From an uncultured Allofournierella sp. (lineage in GTDB: Bacteria > Bacillota > Clostridia > Oscillospirales > Ruminococcaceae): a DNA stretch of 64,000 nucleotides. Position 1 is the stretch's first letter. Each line of letters starts with the position of its first letter. Below, piece by piece: positions 54,378 through 62,700 of this stretch. The position numbers were made by a program, and so were the translations under genes. The stretch covers positions 1 to 64,000 of the forward strand of contig CALWNI010000002.1 of NCBI GenBank assembly GCA_944382775.1. Direction: 5' to 3'. The notes beneath the pieces are model-generated. The model was given only the letters and a program-made list of their open reading frames with translations. It searched no databases and was not told where the DNA came from.

Positions 54378-55514
54378 GTTTACCAGCCAAGAACAAGCTG
54401 CACACAGCATTGCCAGCACGCCTGCCACCAGAAACACCACTGCTGCGCCGCTGCCCAAAAAGCCTGCCGCCCAACCGGTTAAATAGGGCGATGCAAAATA
54501 TCCAACATTAACAATGGTCAACACAATTGCTGTGGCGGTGGGCAATTTTTCAGCGGTTGCACAGTGGGCAAATCCTAACATTAGGCAGGGGCTGAACAAG
54601 CCCATAGCGGCACTTGCGCCCAACATGCAAAAGGCTACACCGGGCAAACCAATCCATAAACCGCCAACCAGATATCCCACGCCCATAATGCAAAGAGCCG
54701 CTGCCATGGTAAACCGCCGGGTATAACGCTGAATCCATGCAAAACAGGTGGAAATACCACCGGCTAACACACTGCCAACCGCAGTAATCACACCGGTAAC
54801 GGAAGCACCGCCCAACTGGTAGCCCTCAACATACAATGAAAGATGGGTATTTACCACATAATACAATGCGGCAAACGCAAAGCCCACTGCACTTAAACGA
54901 ATCATCTGGGATATGTAATATCCGCCCCCTTGGGAAGAAACACCTTGTTGCTGCGGCTGCTTTGTATTGCGTGGCAAAACCAGCCACCCTGCCACAAAGG
55001 GCACTAACACCAGTAAGAAACAGGCATAAATATAGTACCATTGCAAATCCGCCAGAATACCGCCCACCAATGTGGCGGCAACGCGGCCCAGCTGCAACAT
55101 GCCCGTTACAAAGCCCATAACCTGATTGCGTTCTTCTCCCTCAAAATATCCGCTGACCAAAAGCGGAAATACGGTGGACTGCATTCCATAGGCTGCTCCC
55201 ATTGCCGCACTGGCAGCAATCAAAACCGACAAATTGGTATGGAACCCCCAGCTTACCATACCCATTGCAAAAAACAGCAGCAATGCCGCCAAGGACAACT
55301 GCCTACGGCTAAACCAGCGTTCCAGCAAGGGCTCGGTTACAATGCCCACAATACCGGTTAAGTTGGGCAGTGTGAGCAATAGCAGCACTGTGCTCTCGTT
55401 GTATTGTGGAAATGCCGCAACCATTCCCGAAACTGCCACCGATGGAATCATATACATTAGATTCACAAAACAGATTGCACCGATGGTCATTTTTACCGCA
55501 ACATTTTGTTTCAT
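54369..55514 (-). CDS. MFS transporter
   Basis: A 381-residue major facilitator with about 12 spans. The start is the ATG of MKQNVAVKMTIGA with GGGAGG upstream; 14 earlier codons have no ribosome site. The first cytoplasmic loop reads EPLLERWFSRRQL, a loose version of the family A motif. The substrate is not predictable. The adjacent Crp/Fnr regulator and a palindrome at an activator position upstream suggest controlled expression in response to a small effector. Confidence 0.9.
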   Translation of the reverse strand: MKQNVAVKMTIGAICFVNLMYMIPSVAVSGMVAAFPQYNESTVLLLLTLPNLTGIVGIVTEPLLERWFSRRQLSLAALLLFFAMGMVSWGFHTNLSVLIAASAAMGAAYGMQSTVFPLLVSGYFEGEERNQVMGFVTGMLQLGRVAATLVGGILADLQWYYIYACFLLVLVPFVAGWLVLPRNTKQPQQQGVSSQGGGYYISQMIRLSAVGFAFAALYYVVNTHLSLYVEGYQLGGASVTGVITAVGSVLAGGISTCFAWIQRYTRRFTMAAALCIMGVGYLVGGLWIGLPGVAFCMLGASAAMGLFSPCLMLGFAHCATAEKLPTATAIVLTIVNVGYFASPYLTGWAAGFLGSGAAVVFLVAGVLAMLCAACSWLVNLK

Positions 55515-55544
55515 GGTATCCTCCCTATTTTCATTCTTTGGTCG

Positions 55545-55588
55545 ATTATAGCACATGCACGGCCGCCATTTTTATGACATTTGTCATA
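55545..55588 (-). promoter_or_regulatory. MFS promoter with Crp/Fnr-like activator site
   Basis: A perfect palindrome TATGACA-TT-TGTCATA spans 55573-55588. A TATAAT -10 box lies at 55545-55550 with no recognisable -35 box. The palindrome centre is about 42 bases before the predicted start, the position of class II Crp/Fnr activation. Confidence 0.65.
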
Positions 55589-55597
55589 GTACCATTC

Positions 55598-55641
55598 ACA
55601 AAAAGCCCGGCATTCCACACAGGGCTTTGCCGGGCTTTTCT
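55598..55641 (-). terminator. rnr terminator
   Basis: Stem AAAAGCCCGGCA/TGCCGGGCTTTT with a 15-base loop and T residues on the minus strand. Confidence 0.85.
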
Positions 55642-57726
55642 TTATTCTACAAATACAAAATCAATGCGGCCCAATGCCACATCGGTGCGAATTACTTTTA
55701 CACGAACCGTATCGCCCAAGCTCCATTGTTTGCCTGATACTCGATCCCGTAAGCGCATGCTTTCAATCAGTTCCGGTTCACTTTTACAGAAGGTTTCCAC
55801 ACGCACCAAACCTTCCACGGTGTTCTCTAATTCCACATAGATGCCCTGCGGTGCCACACCGGACACAATGGCATCGTACTCTTCGCCCAGATGCTGCTGC
55901 ATGTATTCCGCTTTATAGCAACTTTCCGCACTGCGTTCCAGCTGCATTGCTGCAAGTTCCCTTGTGCTGGACTGAGCACTGGCATCTTGTGCAAACAATT
56001 CATAGCGTTTGTGCAGCTCTTCCATCCCTTCGCCTGCAACCCAATCGCTTAAAATACGATGAATCGCTAGGTCAGGGTAACGCCGAATGGGGCTGGTAAA
56101 GTGGGTGTAATCCTCCAATGCCAAACCATAATGGCCCTTGGGCACCGGCTCATACTTCGCCTTTGCCATACTGCGCAATACACCGGTATGCACTACAGGT
56201 TCCAGCGGGGTATCTTTTGTTTGGTCCAATAGTGCCGCCAGCTCTTTTTGGCTGGGAATTTCCCCATGGAAGGAATCCGGCAAACCGCAGATGCGCAGCA
56301 TTGCCTGCAACCGCTCCACACGTTCTGCCTCGGGCTGTTCGTGCACACGATACACAAAAGGCAGGTTATTCTCTCTTGCCAGCTTTGCCGCACACTGGTT
56401 TGCCAGCAGCATAAACTCTTCAATCATGCTTTCGGTCAAGCCACGTTCCCGCTTATGAATGTCCACACAGCGGCCTTCCTCGTCCAAAATTAACTTTGCC
56501 TCGGTGCTTTCCAGTGCAATGCCGCCCCTTGCTTTGCGCAGCTTAGCCCGCTTTTCATACAGCTTTTTCATTTCCGGCAATTGGGGCCATACCTGTTGGT
56601 ATTTGTGCATCAGCTTTGCGTCAGTGTTATCTGCAAGCAAGGCATTCAATTCACTGTAAACACCCTTTACACGGCTGCGAATCACGGTTTTTTCAAACCG
56701 ATAGCTTTGAATCTGACCAGTTTGGTCAAGCTGAATGATGCAGGAAAACGCCAGTCGGTCCTCGGCTTCGTTCAAGCTGCACAATCCATTGGAAAGCTGA
56801 CGGGGCAGCATGGGAATCACACTGTCGGCATAATAAATGGAGGTTCCGCGGCGCATCGCTTCCCGATTCAGCTCGCTGCCCGGTTTTACATAATGACTCA
56901 CATCGGCAATATGCACACCAAGCTCATAGCCCCGCTCGTTCACAAACAGAGAAATGGCATCGTCAATGTCCTTTGTTTGGGCAGAGTCGATGGTGAAAAT
57001 CGGCCAATCGCGGTAATCGTTTCGTTTTGCAATTTCACTGGGCTGAATTTCCTGCAAATGGCTGGCCTCTTCTTTGACCTTTTCAGGAAAATGACGGCTG
57101 ATTCCCGATGCAAACAACAGCGATTGCGCACAATGTTTCGCCTCTTTTGCACTGCCAAACCGCAAGGCTACCCCCATTTTATGGCTGTTGTAGTCCTCGC
57201 CTCGTGTCAGTACTTCTACTGCAACTTTGTCGCCGTCCTTTGCGCCGCCGTCTGCGCTTTTCTTAATCAGCAGCTGCACATAGGGACATTCATCCGGCAC
57301 AAAGTACAAGCGGCCTTTTTCCTGCTCCACTGTACCAACAAAGGTTTCCCGTGGCTTGGTTACCGCCAAAATTTCGCCTTCCAGCGAACCTGCCACTTTG
57401 GGCTTTGAAAACAGCTTTACCAAAACGCCATCGCCGGGCAATGCACCGTTTAAGCCTCTTGCAGGAATGAATACATCCGGCCCTTCTTTTTGTGCCACAA
57501 AGCCAAAACTGGACCCCAGCTTTACCAAAGTGCCCTCAAGCGCACCGTCTGCCTGGTGGGTTTTCGCCATAAAATAGGTGCCGTTTTTTTGGCGTATCTT
57601 GCCCTTTTTCACCAGTTCTTCTACTGTTTGCTGCACCTTTTTGTTGTTGCCCAGTTTCTCTTTTAACTCTTTTAAGCGGCGGGGCTTTTTTTCAATTTCC
57701 CGCAGAACTTTTGAACGAATAGACAT
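55642..57726 (-). CDS. rnr: Ribonuclease R
   Basis: A 694-residue 3'-5' exoribonuclease that degrades structured RNA. The start is the ATG of MSIRSKVLREIEKK, after an AGGAGG site; 15 earlier codons run through the secG terminator. A winged-helix N-terminus and cold-shock domains precede the RNB core, whose magnesium aspartates are in TIDSAQTKDIDDAIS. A C-terminal S1 domain (about 610-690) has IVSGVAPQGIYVELENTVEG. The usual secG-rnr order is present; smpB is not in the window. Confidence 0.96.
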   Translation of the reverse strand: MSIRSKVLREIEKKPRRLKELKEKLGNNKKVQQTVEELVKKGKIRQKNGTYFMAKTHQADGALEGTLVKLGSSFGFVAQKEGPDVFIPARGLNGALPGDGVLVKLFSKPKVAGSLEGEILAVTKPRETFVGTVEQEKGRLYFVPDECPYVQLLIKKSADGGAKDGDKVAVEVLTRGEDYNSHKMGVALRFGSAKEAKHCAQSLLFASGISRHFPEKVKEEASHLQEIQPSEIAKRNDYRDWPIFTIDSAQTKDIDDAISLFVNERGYELGVHIADVSHYVKPGSELNREAMRRGTSIYYADSVIPMLPRQLSNGLCSLNEAEDRLAFSCIIQLDQTGQIQSYRFEKTVIRSRVKGVYSELNALLADNTDAKLMHKYQQVWPQLPEMKKLYEKRAKLRKARGGIALESTEAKLILDEEGRCVDIHKRERGLTESMIEEFMLLANQCAAKLARENNLPFVYRVHEQPEAERVERLQAMLRICGLPDSFHGEIPSQKELAALLDQTKDTPLEPVVHTGVLRSMAKAKYEPVPKGHYGLALEDYTHFTSPIRRYPDLAIHRILSDWVAGEGMEELHKRYELFAQDASAQSSTRELAAMQLERSAESCYKAEYMQQHLGEEYDAIVSGVAPQGIYVELENTVEGLVRVETFCKSEPELIESMRLRDRVSGKQWSLGDTVRVKVIRTDVALGRIDFVFVE

Positions 57727-57732
57727 TGAAAC

Positions 57733-57747
57733 GTAACCTCCTGTTAC
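57733..57747 (-). promoter_or_regulatory. Hairpin holding the rnr ribosome site
   Basis: GTAAC and GTTAC pair around an AGGAG loop on the minus strand, placing the ribosome site of rnr in a small stem-loop directly after the secG terminator. Confidence 0.4.
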
Positions 57748-57754
57748 AGACACA

Positions 57755-57786
57755 CAAAAAGGGCCCGCCATGCGGACCCTTTTGCT
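57755..57786 (-). terminator. secG terminator in the rnr leader
   Basis: Stem AAAAGGGTCCGC/GCGGGCCCTTTT with a CAT loop and a T run on the minus strand. Its end is only about 30 bases before the rnr start, leaving no room for a separate promoter. Confidence 0.8.
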
Positions 57787-57791
57787 GGTTG

Positions 57792-58043
57792 TTAGTTCAT
57801 GCCGACAACGCTCAGAATGCTAACTGCAACAACTACTACAAAAAATACAATTGCAGCAATCTTGGTTGCCTTTGCCAATTTGGCATCCTTTGCGCGTGTA
57901 CGGCCTGCTTCCATCATGCCACCTTCGCCCATAATCGCGCCGGACAAACCACGGCCCTTAGACTCTTGAGCCAAGGTCAGGAACACGATAGCGATAGCCG
58001 CAAGGATCAGCAAAACACCGCTGATGATCTCGATGATACTCAT
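57792..58043 (-). CDS. secG: Preprotein translocase subunit SecG
   Basis: An 83-residue protein with two spans (about 3-23 and 60-80) flanking the conserved loop KGRGLSGAIMGEGG. It assists SecYE in protein export. The start is the ATG of MSIIEIISGVLL; the longer frame runs into the promoter. It has its own promoter and is followed by a terminator before rnr. Confidence 0.93.
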   Translation of the reverse strand: MSIIEIISGVLLILAAIAIVFLTLAQESKGRGLSGAIMGEGGMMEAGRTRAKDAKLAKATKIAAIVFFVVVVAVSILSVVGMN

Positions 58044-58090
58044 AGTGTAAACGCTCCTCCGCTTTTTATACACGTTAATATGCAAATACG

Positions 58091-58119
58091 ATAATACCAC
58101 AGCCCCTGCCAAAATGCAA
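58091..58119 (-). promoter_or_regulatory. secG promoter
   Basis: On the minus strand TTGCAT (58114-58119), 17 bases ending in TGG, TATTAT (58091-58096). Confidence 0.7.
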
Positions 58120-58163
58120 GGATTTCTCATACATTCGTTGCAAACAATCGCTTTGCAATGCGG

Positions 58164-60383
58164 TTATTCTTCCCGTACCAATGCCCCTGCCGCAGGTAAG
58201 CTGCGCACACGGTATCGGTGCGGATTTTCCAGATTTAGAGTTTCCGCCAAGCAAACCCACTCGATGCTTTGATTCTTTTTCAGCGTAATTACCGAAACGC
58301 CGGCAGAATCTCGGGTTTGTTTTTCGGCAATCTGGGTGGAATGTACCAGCATCATTCTGCCGCCTGTGGTGCGCACTGCCACCTCGGCCTCTTCCGGCAG
58401 CTGCAACATGCATGCCAGTGCCTCTTTGTCGCTGTAAGCCTTTAACAGCTTTTTGCGGTTTTGCTTGGTTGCATAGCTTTCCAACGCAATTTTGGAACAT
58501 TTGCCGTTTTGATAGCAGAACAACATATGACCCTTGTAGTCAGAAGTTACCGCCATGTAAATGGGCAGTTCGCCATCGTCCATGCCCAAGGTTGCCGCCA
58601 CAAATTCACCCATTACGCTGGCTTTGGTGTCAGCAAAATCACCCACACGGCATTTGTAAACCTGCCGTTTGTCAGTGAAAAACAGCAGCCAGGCATCGTT
58701 TTTGGTTTCGATTTGCTGCACCACCGCATCGCCCTCTTTCAGCTTTTGCTCACCGCTCATACGCAGCGACTGCGGGGTAATTTTTTTGAAATAGCCCTCA
58801 CGGGTAAAGAACACGGTAACCGGATAGTCGGGCATGGCTTCTTCCTCTGCCACGGCATCCGCTGCCGGAACATCGTACAGAATCTGGCAACGTCTGGGCT
58901 GACCGTATTTTTTAGACACCGCATTCAATTCCTCAATGATAATGCGGCGAATCTTTGCCTCGGATTTCAAAATCTCTTCCAGTCGATTGATTTCGTTTTG
59001 CAGGTCTTCAATTTCTCTTGTGCGTTTCAAGATGTATTCCCGATTCAGATGACGCAGTTTAATTTCTGCCACATAGTCGGCCTGCACCTCATCAATGCCA
59101 AAACCAATCATTAGGTTAGGTACAACTTCGGCATCTTCTTCGGTTTCCCGCACAATGCGAATGGCCTTGTCAATGTCCAGCAGAATGGCCTCCAAACCTT
59201 TCAGCAGATGCAGCCGTTTTTGTTTGCCCTGCAAATCGTAATAGGTACGACGGCGGACACACTCAATGCGGAATGCAACCCACTCATTTAAAATCTGCCG
59301 AACGCCCAACACACGAGGCTGACCGCCCACCAGAACGTTAAAGTTACAGGCAAAGCTATCTTCCAACGGTGTGGCACGGAACAATTTCTGCATCAGTTTG
59401 TCTGGGTCTTGTCCACGCTTCAGGTCAATGGTCAGCTTTAAACCGTTTAAGTCGGTTTCGTCGCGCATGTCACTGATTTCTTTCACCTTGCCCGTTTTTA
59501 CCAGCTCGGCAATTTTATCCATAATGGCTTCTACGGTAGTGGTGGGCGGAATCCGCACAATTTCCAGCATGTTGCCTTCTTTTTCGTACTGATACTGTGC
59601 TCGTACCCGCACGCTGCCGCGGCCGGTTTCGTAAATTTTACGCAGTTCGGCTTCGTTATACAAAATCTCGCCGCCGCCCACAAAGTCCGGAGCAGGCAAG
59701 GTGGAAAGCAAATCATGCTCGGGGCTTTTCATCAGTGCCACAGTGGTGGCGCACAGTTCCGCCAGGTTAAAGGAACAGATGTTCGATGCCATACCAACCG
59801 CAATGCCCAGCGTATTGTTTGCCAAAATGGTGGGAAAGGTTACCGGCAGCAGGGTGGGTTCGGTGGTGGTGCCGTCATAGTTGGGCACAAAGTCTACGGT
59901 ATCCTTATCAATATCCCGGAACAGCTCTTCACACACTGCTTCCAGCTTTGCTTCGGTATAACGGCTTGCTGCATATGCCATATCACGGCTGTATGCCTTA
60001 CCAAAGTTACCCTTAGAGTCTACAAAAGGCACCAGCAAACTTTCGTTGCCGCGGCCCATACGCACCATCGTTTCATAAATAGCCGCATCGCCATGGGGGT
60101 TCAGGTGCATGGTGCTGCCCACAATGTTGGCACTTTTGGTACGAACGCCTTTCAGCAATCCCATATCGTACATGGTGTACAGCAGCTTGCGGTGTGCAGG
60201 CTTAAAGCCATCGATTTCCGGCAATGCACGGGATACGATAACGCTCATGGCATAGGGCATATAGTTTTTTTCCAGTGTTTGGGTAATGGGGCTTTGAATT
60301 ACCACGCCCGCATCCAAAATTTCCACGTTATCGCCCAGTTGGGGCCGGGCAGGCGTGGATTTTTTGTTTTGTTTTTTTGCCAT
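58164..60383 (-). CDS. Type IIA topoisomerase subunit A, divergent (ParC/GyrA-like)
   Basis: A 739-residue DNA-cleaving subunit. The catalytic tyrosine is in ASRYTEAKL, and the quinolone region reads PHGDAAIYETMVRM, with Ala where GyrA has Ser83 and Glu at the Asp87 position. The C-terminal domain (about 520-739) keeps beta-pinwheel-like repeats but has no GyrA box (QRRGGKG type), so decatenation or relaxation is more likely than gyrase supercoiling. It follows its partner by 18 bases. Whether a standard gyrAB exists elsewhere cannot be seen here. Confidence 0.9.
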   Translation of the reverse strand: MAKKQNKKSTPARPQLGDNVEILDAGVVIQSPITQTLEKNYMPYAMSVIVSRALPEIDGFKPAHRKLLYTMYDMGLLKGVRTKSANIVGSTMHLNPHGDAAIYETMVRMGRGNESLLVPFVDSKGNFGKAYSRDMAYAASRYTEAKLEAVCEELFRDIDKDTVDFVPNYDGTTTEPTLLPVTFPTILANNTLGIAVGMASNICSFNLAELCATTVALMKSPEHDLLSTLPAPDFVGGGEILYNEAELRKIYETGRGSVRVRAQYQYEKEGNMLEIVRIPPTTTVEAIMDKIAELVKTGKVKEISDMRDETDLNGLKLTIDLKRGQDPDKLMQKLFRATPLEDSFACNFNVLVGGQPRVLGVRQILNEWVAFRIECVRRRTYYDLQGKQKRLHLLKGLEAILLDIDKAIRIVRETEEDAEVVPNLMIGFGIDEVQADYVAEIKLRHLNREYILKRTREIEDLQNEINRLEEILKSEAKIRRIIIEELNAVSKKYGQPRRCQILYDVPAADAVAEEEAMPDYPVTVFFTREGYFKKITPQSLRMSGEQKLKEGDAVVQQIETKNDAWLLFFTDKRQVYKCRVGDFADTKASVMGEFVAATLGMDDGELPIYMAVTSDYKGHMLFCYQNGKCSKIALESYATKQNRKKLLKAYSDKEALACMLQLPEEAEVAVRTTGGRMMLVHSTQIAEKQTRDSAGVSVITLKKNQSIEWVCLAETLNLENPHRYRVRSLPAAGALVREE

Positions 60384-60401
60384 AGTACGCTCTTGCCCTC
60401 C

Positions 60402-62378
60402 TTAAGAAAGATCCAAATCATCCAGATATTCTGCACCATGCTGTGCAATGTGTTCTTTACGGCCTGCCAGGTTATCACCCAACAGCAAATCAAACATCTG
60501 TGCGGTGCGGTCGGCTTCTTCCGGGTTTACCTTGATTAAACGGCGGCTAGCCGGGTTCATGGTGGTAAGCCACATCATTTCGGGGTCGTTTTCACCCAAA
60601 CCTTTGGAACGCTGGATGGTATACTTTTCGGTTCCGATTCGGCTCATGATGTTTGCTTTTTCCGGCTCGGTATAAGCAAAATAGGTTTTGCTTTTGGTGT
60701 TAATTTCATACAAGGGGCTTTCTGCAATGTACACATAGCCCTCTTCAATTAGGGTGGGTACCAAACGATACAGCATGGTTAAAATCAGGGTGCGAATCTG
60801 GTATCCGTCCACGTCGGCGTCGGTACAAATTACAACCTTGTTCCAGCGCAGATTCTCCAGATTAAAGGTCGCCAAATCCTTTTTACTTTTGCCGCCCAGT
60901 TCCACACCGCAGCCCAGCACCTTGATTAAATCGGTGATAATCTCAGATTTAAAAATGCGGTCATAGTCTGCTTTTAAGCAGTTCAAAATCTTACCACGCA
61001 CCGGCATAATGGCCTGAAAATCCGAATCGCGGCTGGTTTTTACCGCACCCATCGCAGAATCACCCTCCACGATATACAGTTCGCGGCGGCTCACATCTTT
61101 GGTACGGCAATCCACAAACTTTTGCACACGGTTTGCAATGTCAATTTGACTCGTCATGGTCTTTTTAATGCTCTGACGGGTCTTTTCGGCATGTTCGCGG
61201 CTTTGTTTGTTAATCAATACCTGCTGACAGATTTTTTGTGCTTCGTCCGGATTTTCCAAAAAGTAAACTTCCAGATTATGCTTTAAAAACTCGGTCATGG
61301 CTTGGGCCACAAACTTGTTGGTAATGGCCTTTTTCGTCTGGTTCTCGTAGCTGGTACGGGTAGAAAATGTGTTGGACACATAAACCAAACAGTCTTGTAC
61401 ATCGTTGAACGTGATTTTGCTCTCGTTCTTTTTGTACATGCCCTTTGTTTTTAAATAGCTGTCAATCTGGTTAACAAAAGCGGTACGAACCGCACGGTCG
61501 GGGCTGCCGCCGTGTTCCAACCAGCTGGAGTTATGGTAGTATTCCAGCATCTGCACCTTATTGGAAAAGCAGAACGCTGCACTCATCTTTACACGATAAT
61601 CCGGCTGATCTTCCCGGTCACGGCCGGTGGCGGTGGACTCGCAATAACGAACCGGGGTAAGGTAATCCAGACCTACCACTTCGTTTGCATAGTCTTCAAT
61701 GCCTTTTTCGTAACAGAATTCGCGGGTGGGCTGTTCGGCATTTTGCTGGTCTTCAAATACCAATGTAAGGCCGGCATTTACCACAGCCTGACGCTTCATG
61801 GTTTCCACAAAGTACTCGGTGGAAACCTTAATGTCGGTGAATACATCGGTGTCCGGCTTCCAGCGAATGCAGGTACCGGTGCGGCGACCCTTAAAGGGCT
61901 CTTTTTTCAACTCGCCCACCGGCTCACCTTTTTTGAAATCCAGATGATAATGGAAGCCGTCGCGATAAATATCGGCAGTCATCCATTCACTGGCGTACTG
62001 GGTTGCACACAGGCCCAGACCGTTTAAACCAAGCGAATATTCATAATTATCTTCTCCGGCGGAGTACTTACCGCCGGCATACATCTCACAAAAAACCAGC
62101 TCCCAGTTATATCGCTGCTCGTTGGGGTTGTAATCAACCGGAATACCTCGACCGAAGTCTTCCACCTGAATACTGCCGTCCTTAAAGCGAGTCAATACAA
62201 TTTTATCGCCGTATCCCTCACGGGCTTCGTCGATGGAGTTGGATAAAATTTCAAAAATAGAATGGGCACAACCTTCTACTCCGTCTGAGCCAAAAATAAC
62301 CGCCGGGCGTTTACGCACACGGTCGGCTCCCTTTAGGCTAGAAATACTGTTGTTTCCGTATTCTTGTTTTTTTGCCAA
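60402..62378 (-). CDS. Type IIA topoisomerase subunit B, divergent (ParE/GyrB-like)
   Basis: A 658-residue ATPase subunit. The start is TTG with GGAGG nine bases upstream. The GHKL pocket has ILSNSIDEAREGYGD, VEDFGRGIPVD and a GLNGLG loop, where most family members have GLHGVG. The TOPRIM domain has YIVEGDSAMG (usually EGDSAGG), PVRGKILN and the metal site CTDADVDG. These changes mark it as an outlying branch. It leads the two-gene topoisomerase operon; two inverted repeats lie upstream. Confidence 0.9.
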   Translation of the reverse strand: MAKKQEYGNNSISSLKGADRVRKRPAVIFGSDGVEGCAHSIFEILSNSIDEAREGYGDKIVLTRFKDGSIQVEDFGRGIPVDYNPNEQRYNWELVFCEMYAGGKYSAGEDNYEYSLGLNGLGLCATQYASEWMTADIYRDGFHYHLDFKKGEPVGELKKEPFKGRRTGTCIRWKPDTDVFTDIKVSTEYFVETMKRQAVVNAGLTLVFEDQQNAEQPTREFCYEKGIEDYANEVVGLDYLTPVRYCESTATGRDREDQPDYRVKMSAAFCFSNKVQMLEYYHNSSWLEHGGSPDRAVRTAFVNQIDSYLKTKGMYKKNESKITFNDVQDCLVYVSNTFSTRTSYENQTKKAITNKFVAQAMTEFLKHNLEVYFLENPDEAQKICQQVLINKQSREHAEKTRQSIKKTMTSQIDIANRVQKFVDCRTKDVSRRELYIVEGDSAMGAVKTSRDSDFQAIMPVRGKILNCLKADYDRIFKSEIITDLIKVLGCGVELGGKSKKDLATFNLENLRWNKVVICTDADVDGYQIRTLILTMLYRLVPTLIEEGYVYIAESPLYEINTKSKTYFAYTEPEKANIMSRIGTEKYTIQRSKGLGENDPEMMWLTTMNPASRRLIKVNPEEADRTAQMFDLLLGDNLAGRKEHIAQHGAEYLDDLDLS

Positions 62379-62401
62379 CGTATTCTACCTCCACTAACAA
62401 A

Positions 62402-62420
62402 CCAAAATTCTCTATTTTGG
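62402..62420. repeat. Inverted repeat upstream of the topoisomerase operon (proximal)
   Basis: CCAAAAT and ATTTTGG around TCTCT, 24 bases before the TTG start. Confidence 0.55.
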
Positions 62421-62438
62421 ATCTCCAAGCGCTCACTT

Positions 62439-62461
62439 TTTATGAAATTGGCTTTCATAAA
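62439..62461. repeat. Inverted repeat upstream of the topoisomerase operon (distal)
   Basis: TTTATGAAA and TTTCATAAA around TTGGC, perfect 9-base arms. Confidence 0.6.
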
Positions 62462-62642
62462 ACCATCTTGGAGGAATGCTCAATTTGATACATGCTTTTC
62501 TATTTAACCACGGTGCAACTAAAAATGTCAAGGAAATAAACGCCGGACTCTTCTCTCTGAATTTTGTGTCCGGTCTGTATTGTCTTATTCGGCTGCACTG
62601 TATTTTGATACCGAAAATCTTATTTTTTCTTTTGTATGCCAT
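62462..62642. other. Rest of the gap upstream of the topoisomerase operon
   Basis: No gene or clear promoter was recognised here. A weak minus-strand candidate (TTGAGC, 18 bases, TATGAA) overlaps the distal inverted repeat. Confidence 0.35.
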
Positions 62643-62676
62643 AAGCAAAGCCCCCCGGGAAAATCCCAGAGGGCTT
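62643..62676 (-). terminator. Weak terminator after the tail-anchored protein gene
   Basis: Stem AAGCCCTCTGGGA/TCCCGGGGGGCTT with imperfect pairs; the T run is poor (TTTGCTTATG). Confidence 0.5.
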
Positions 62677-62700
62677 ATGATAAATTAAATAAAAGAGCGA

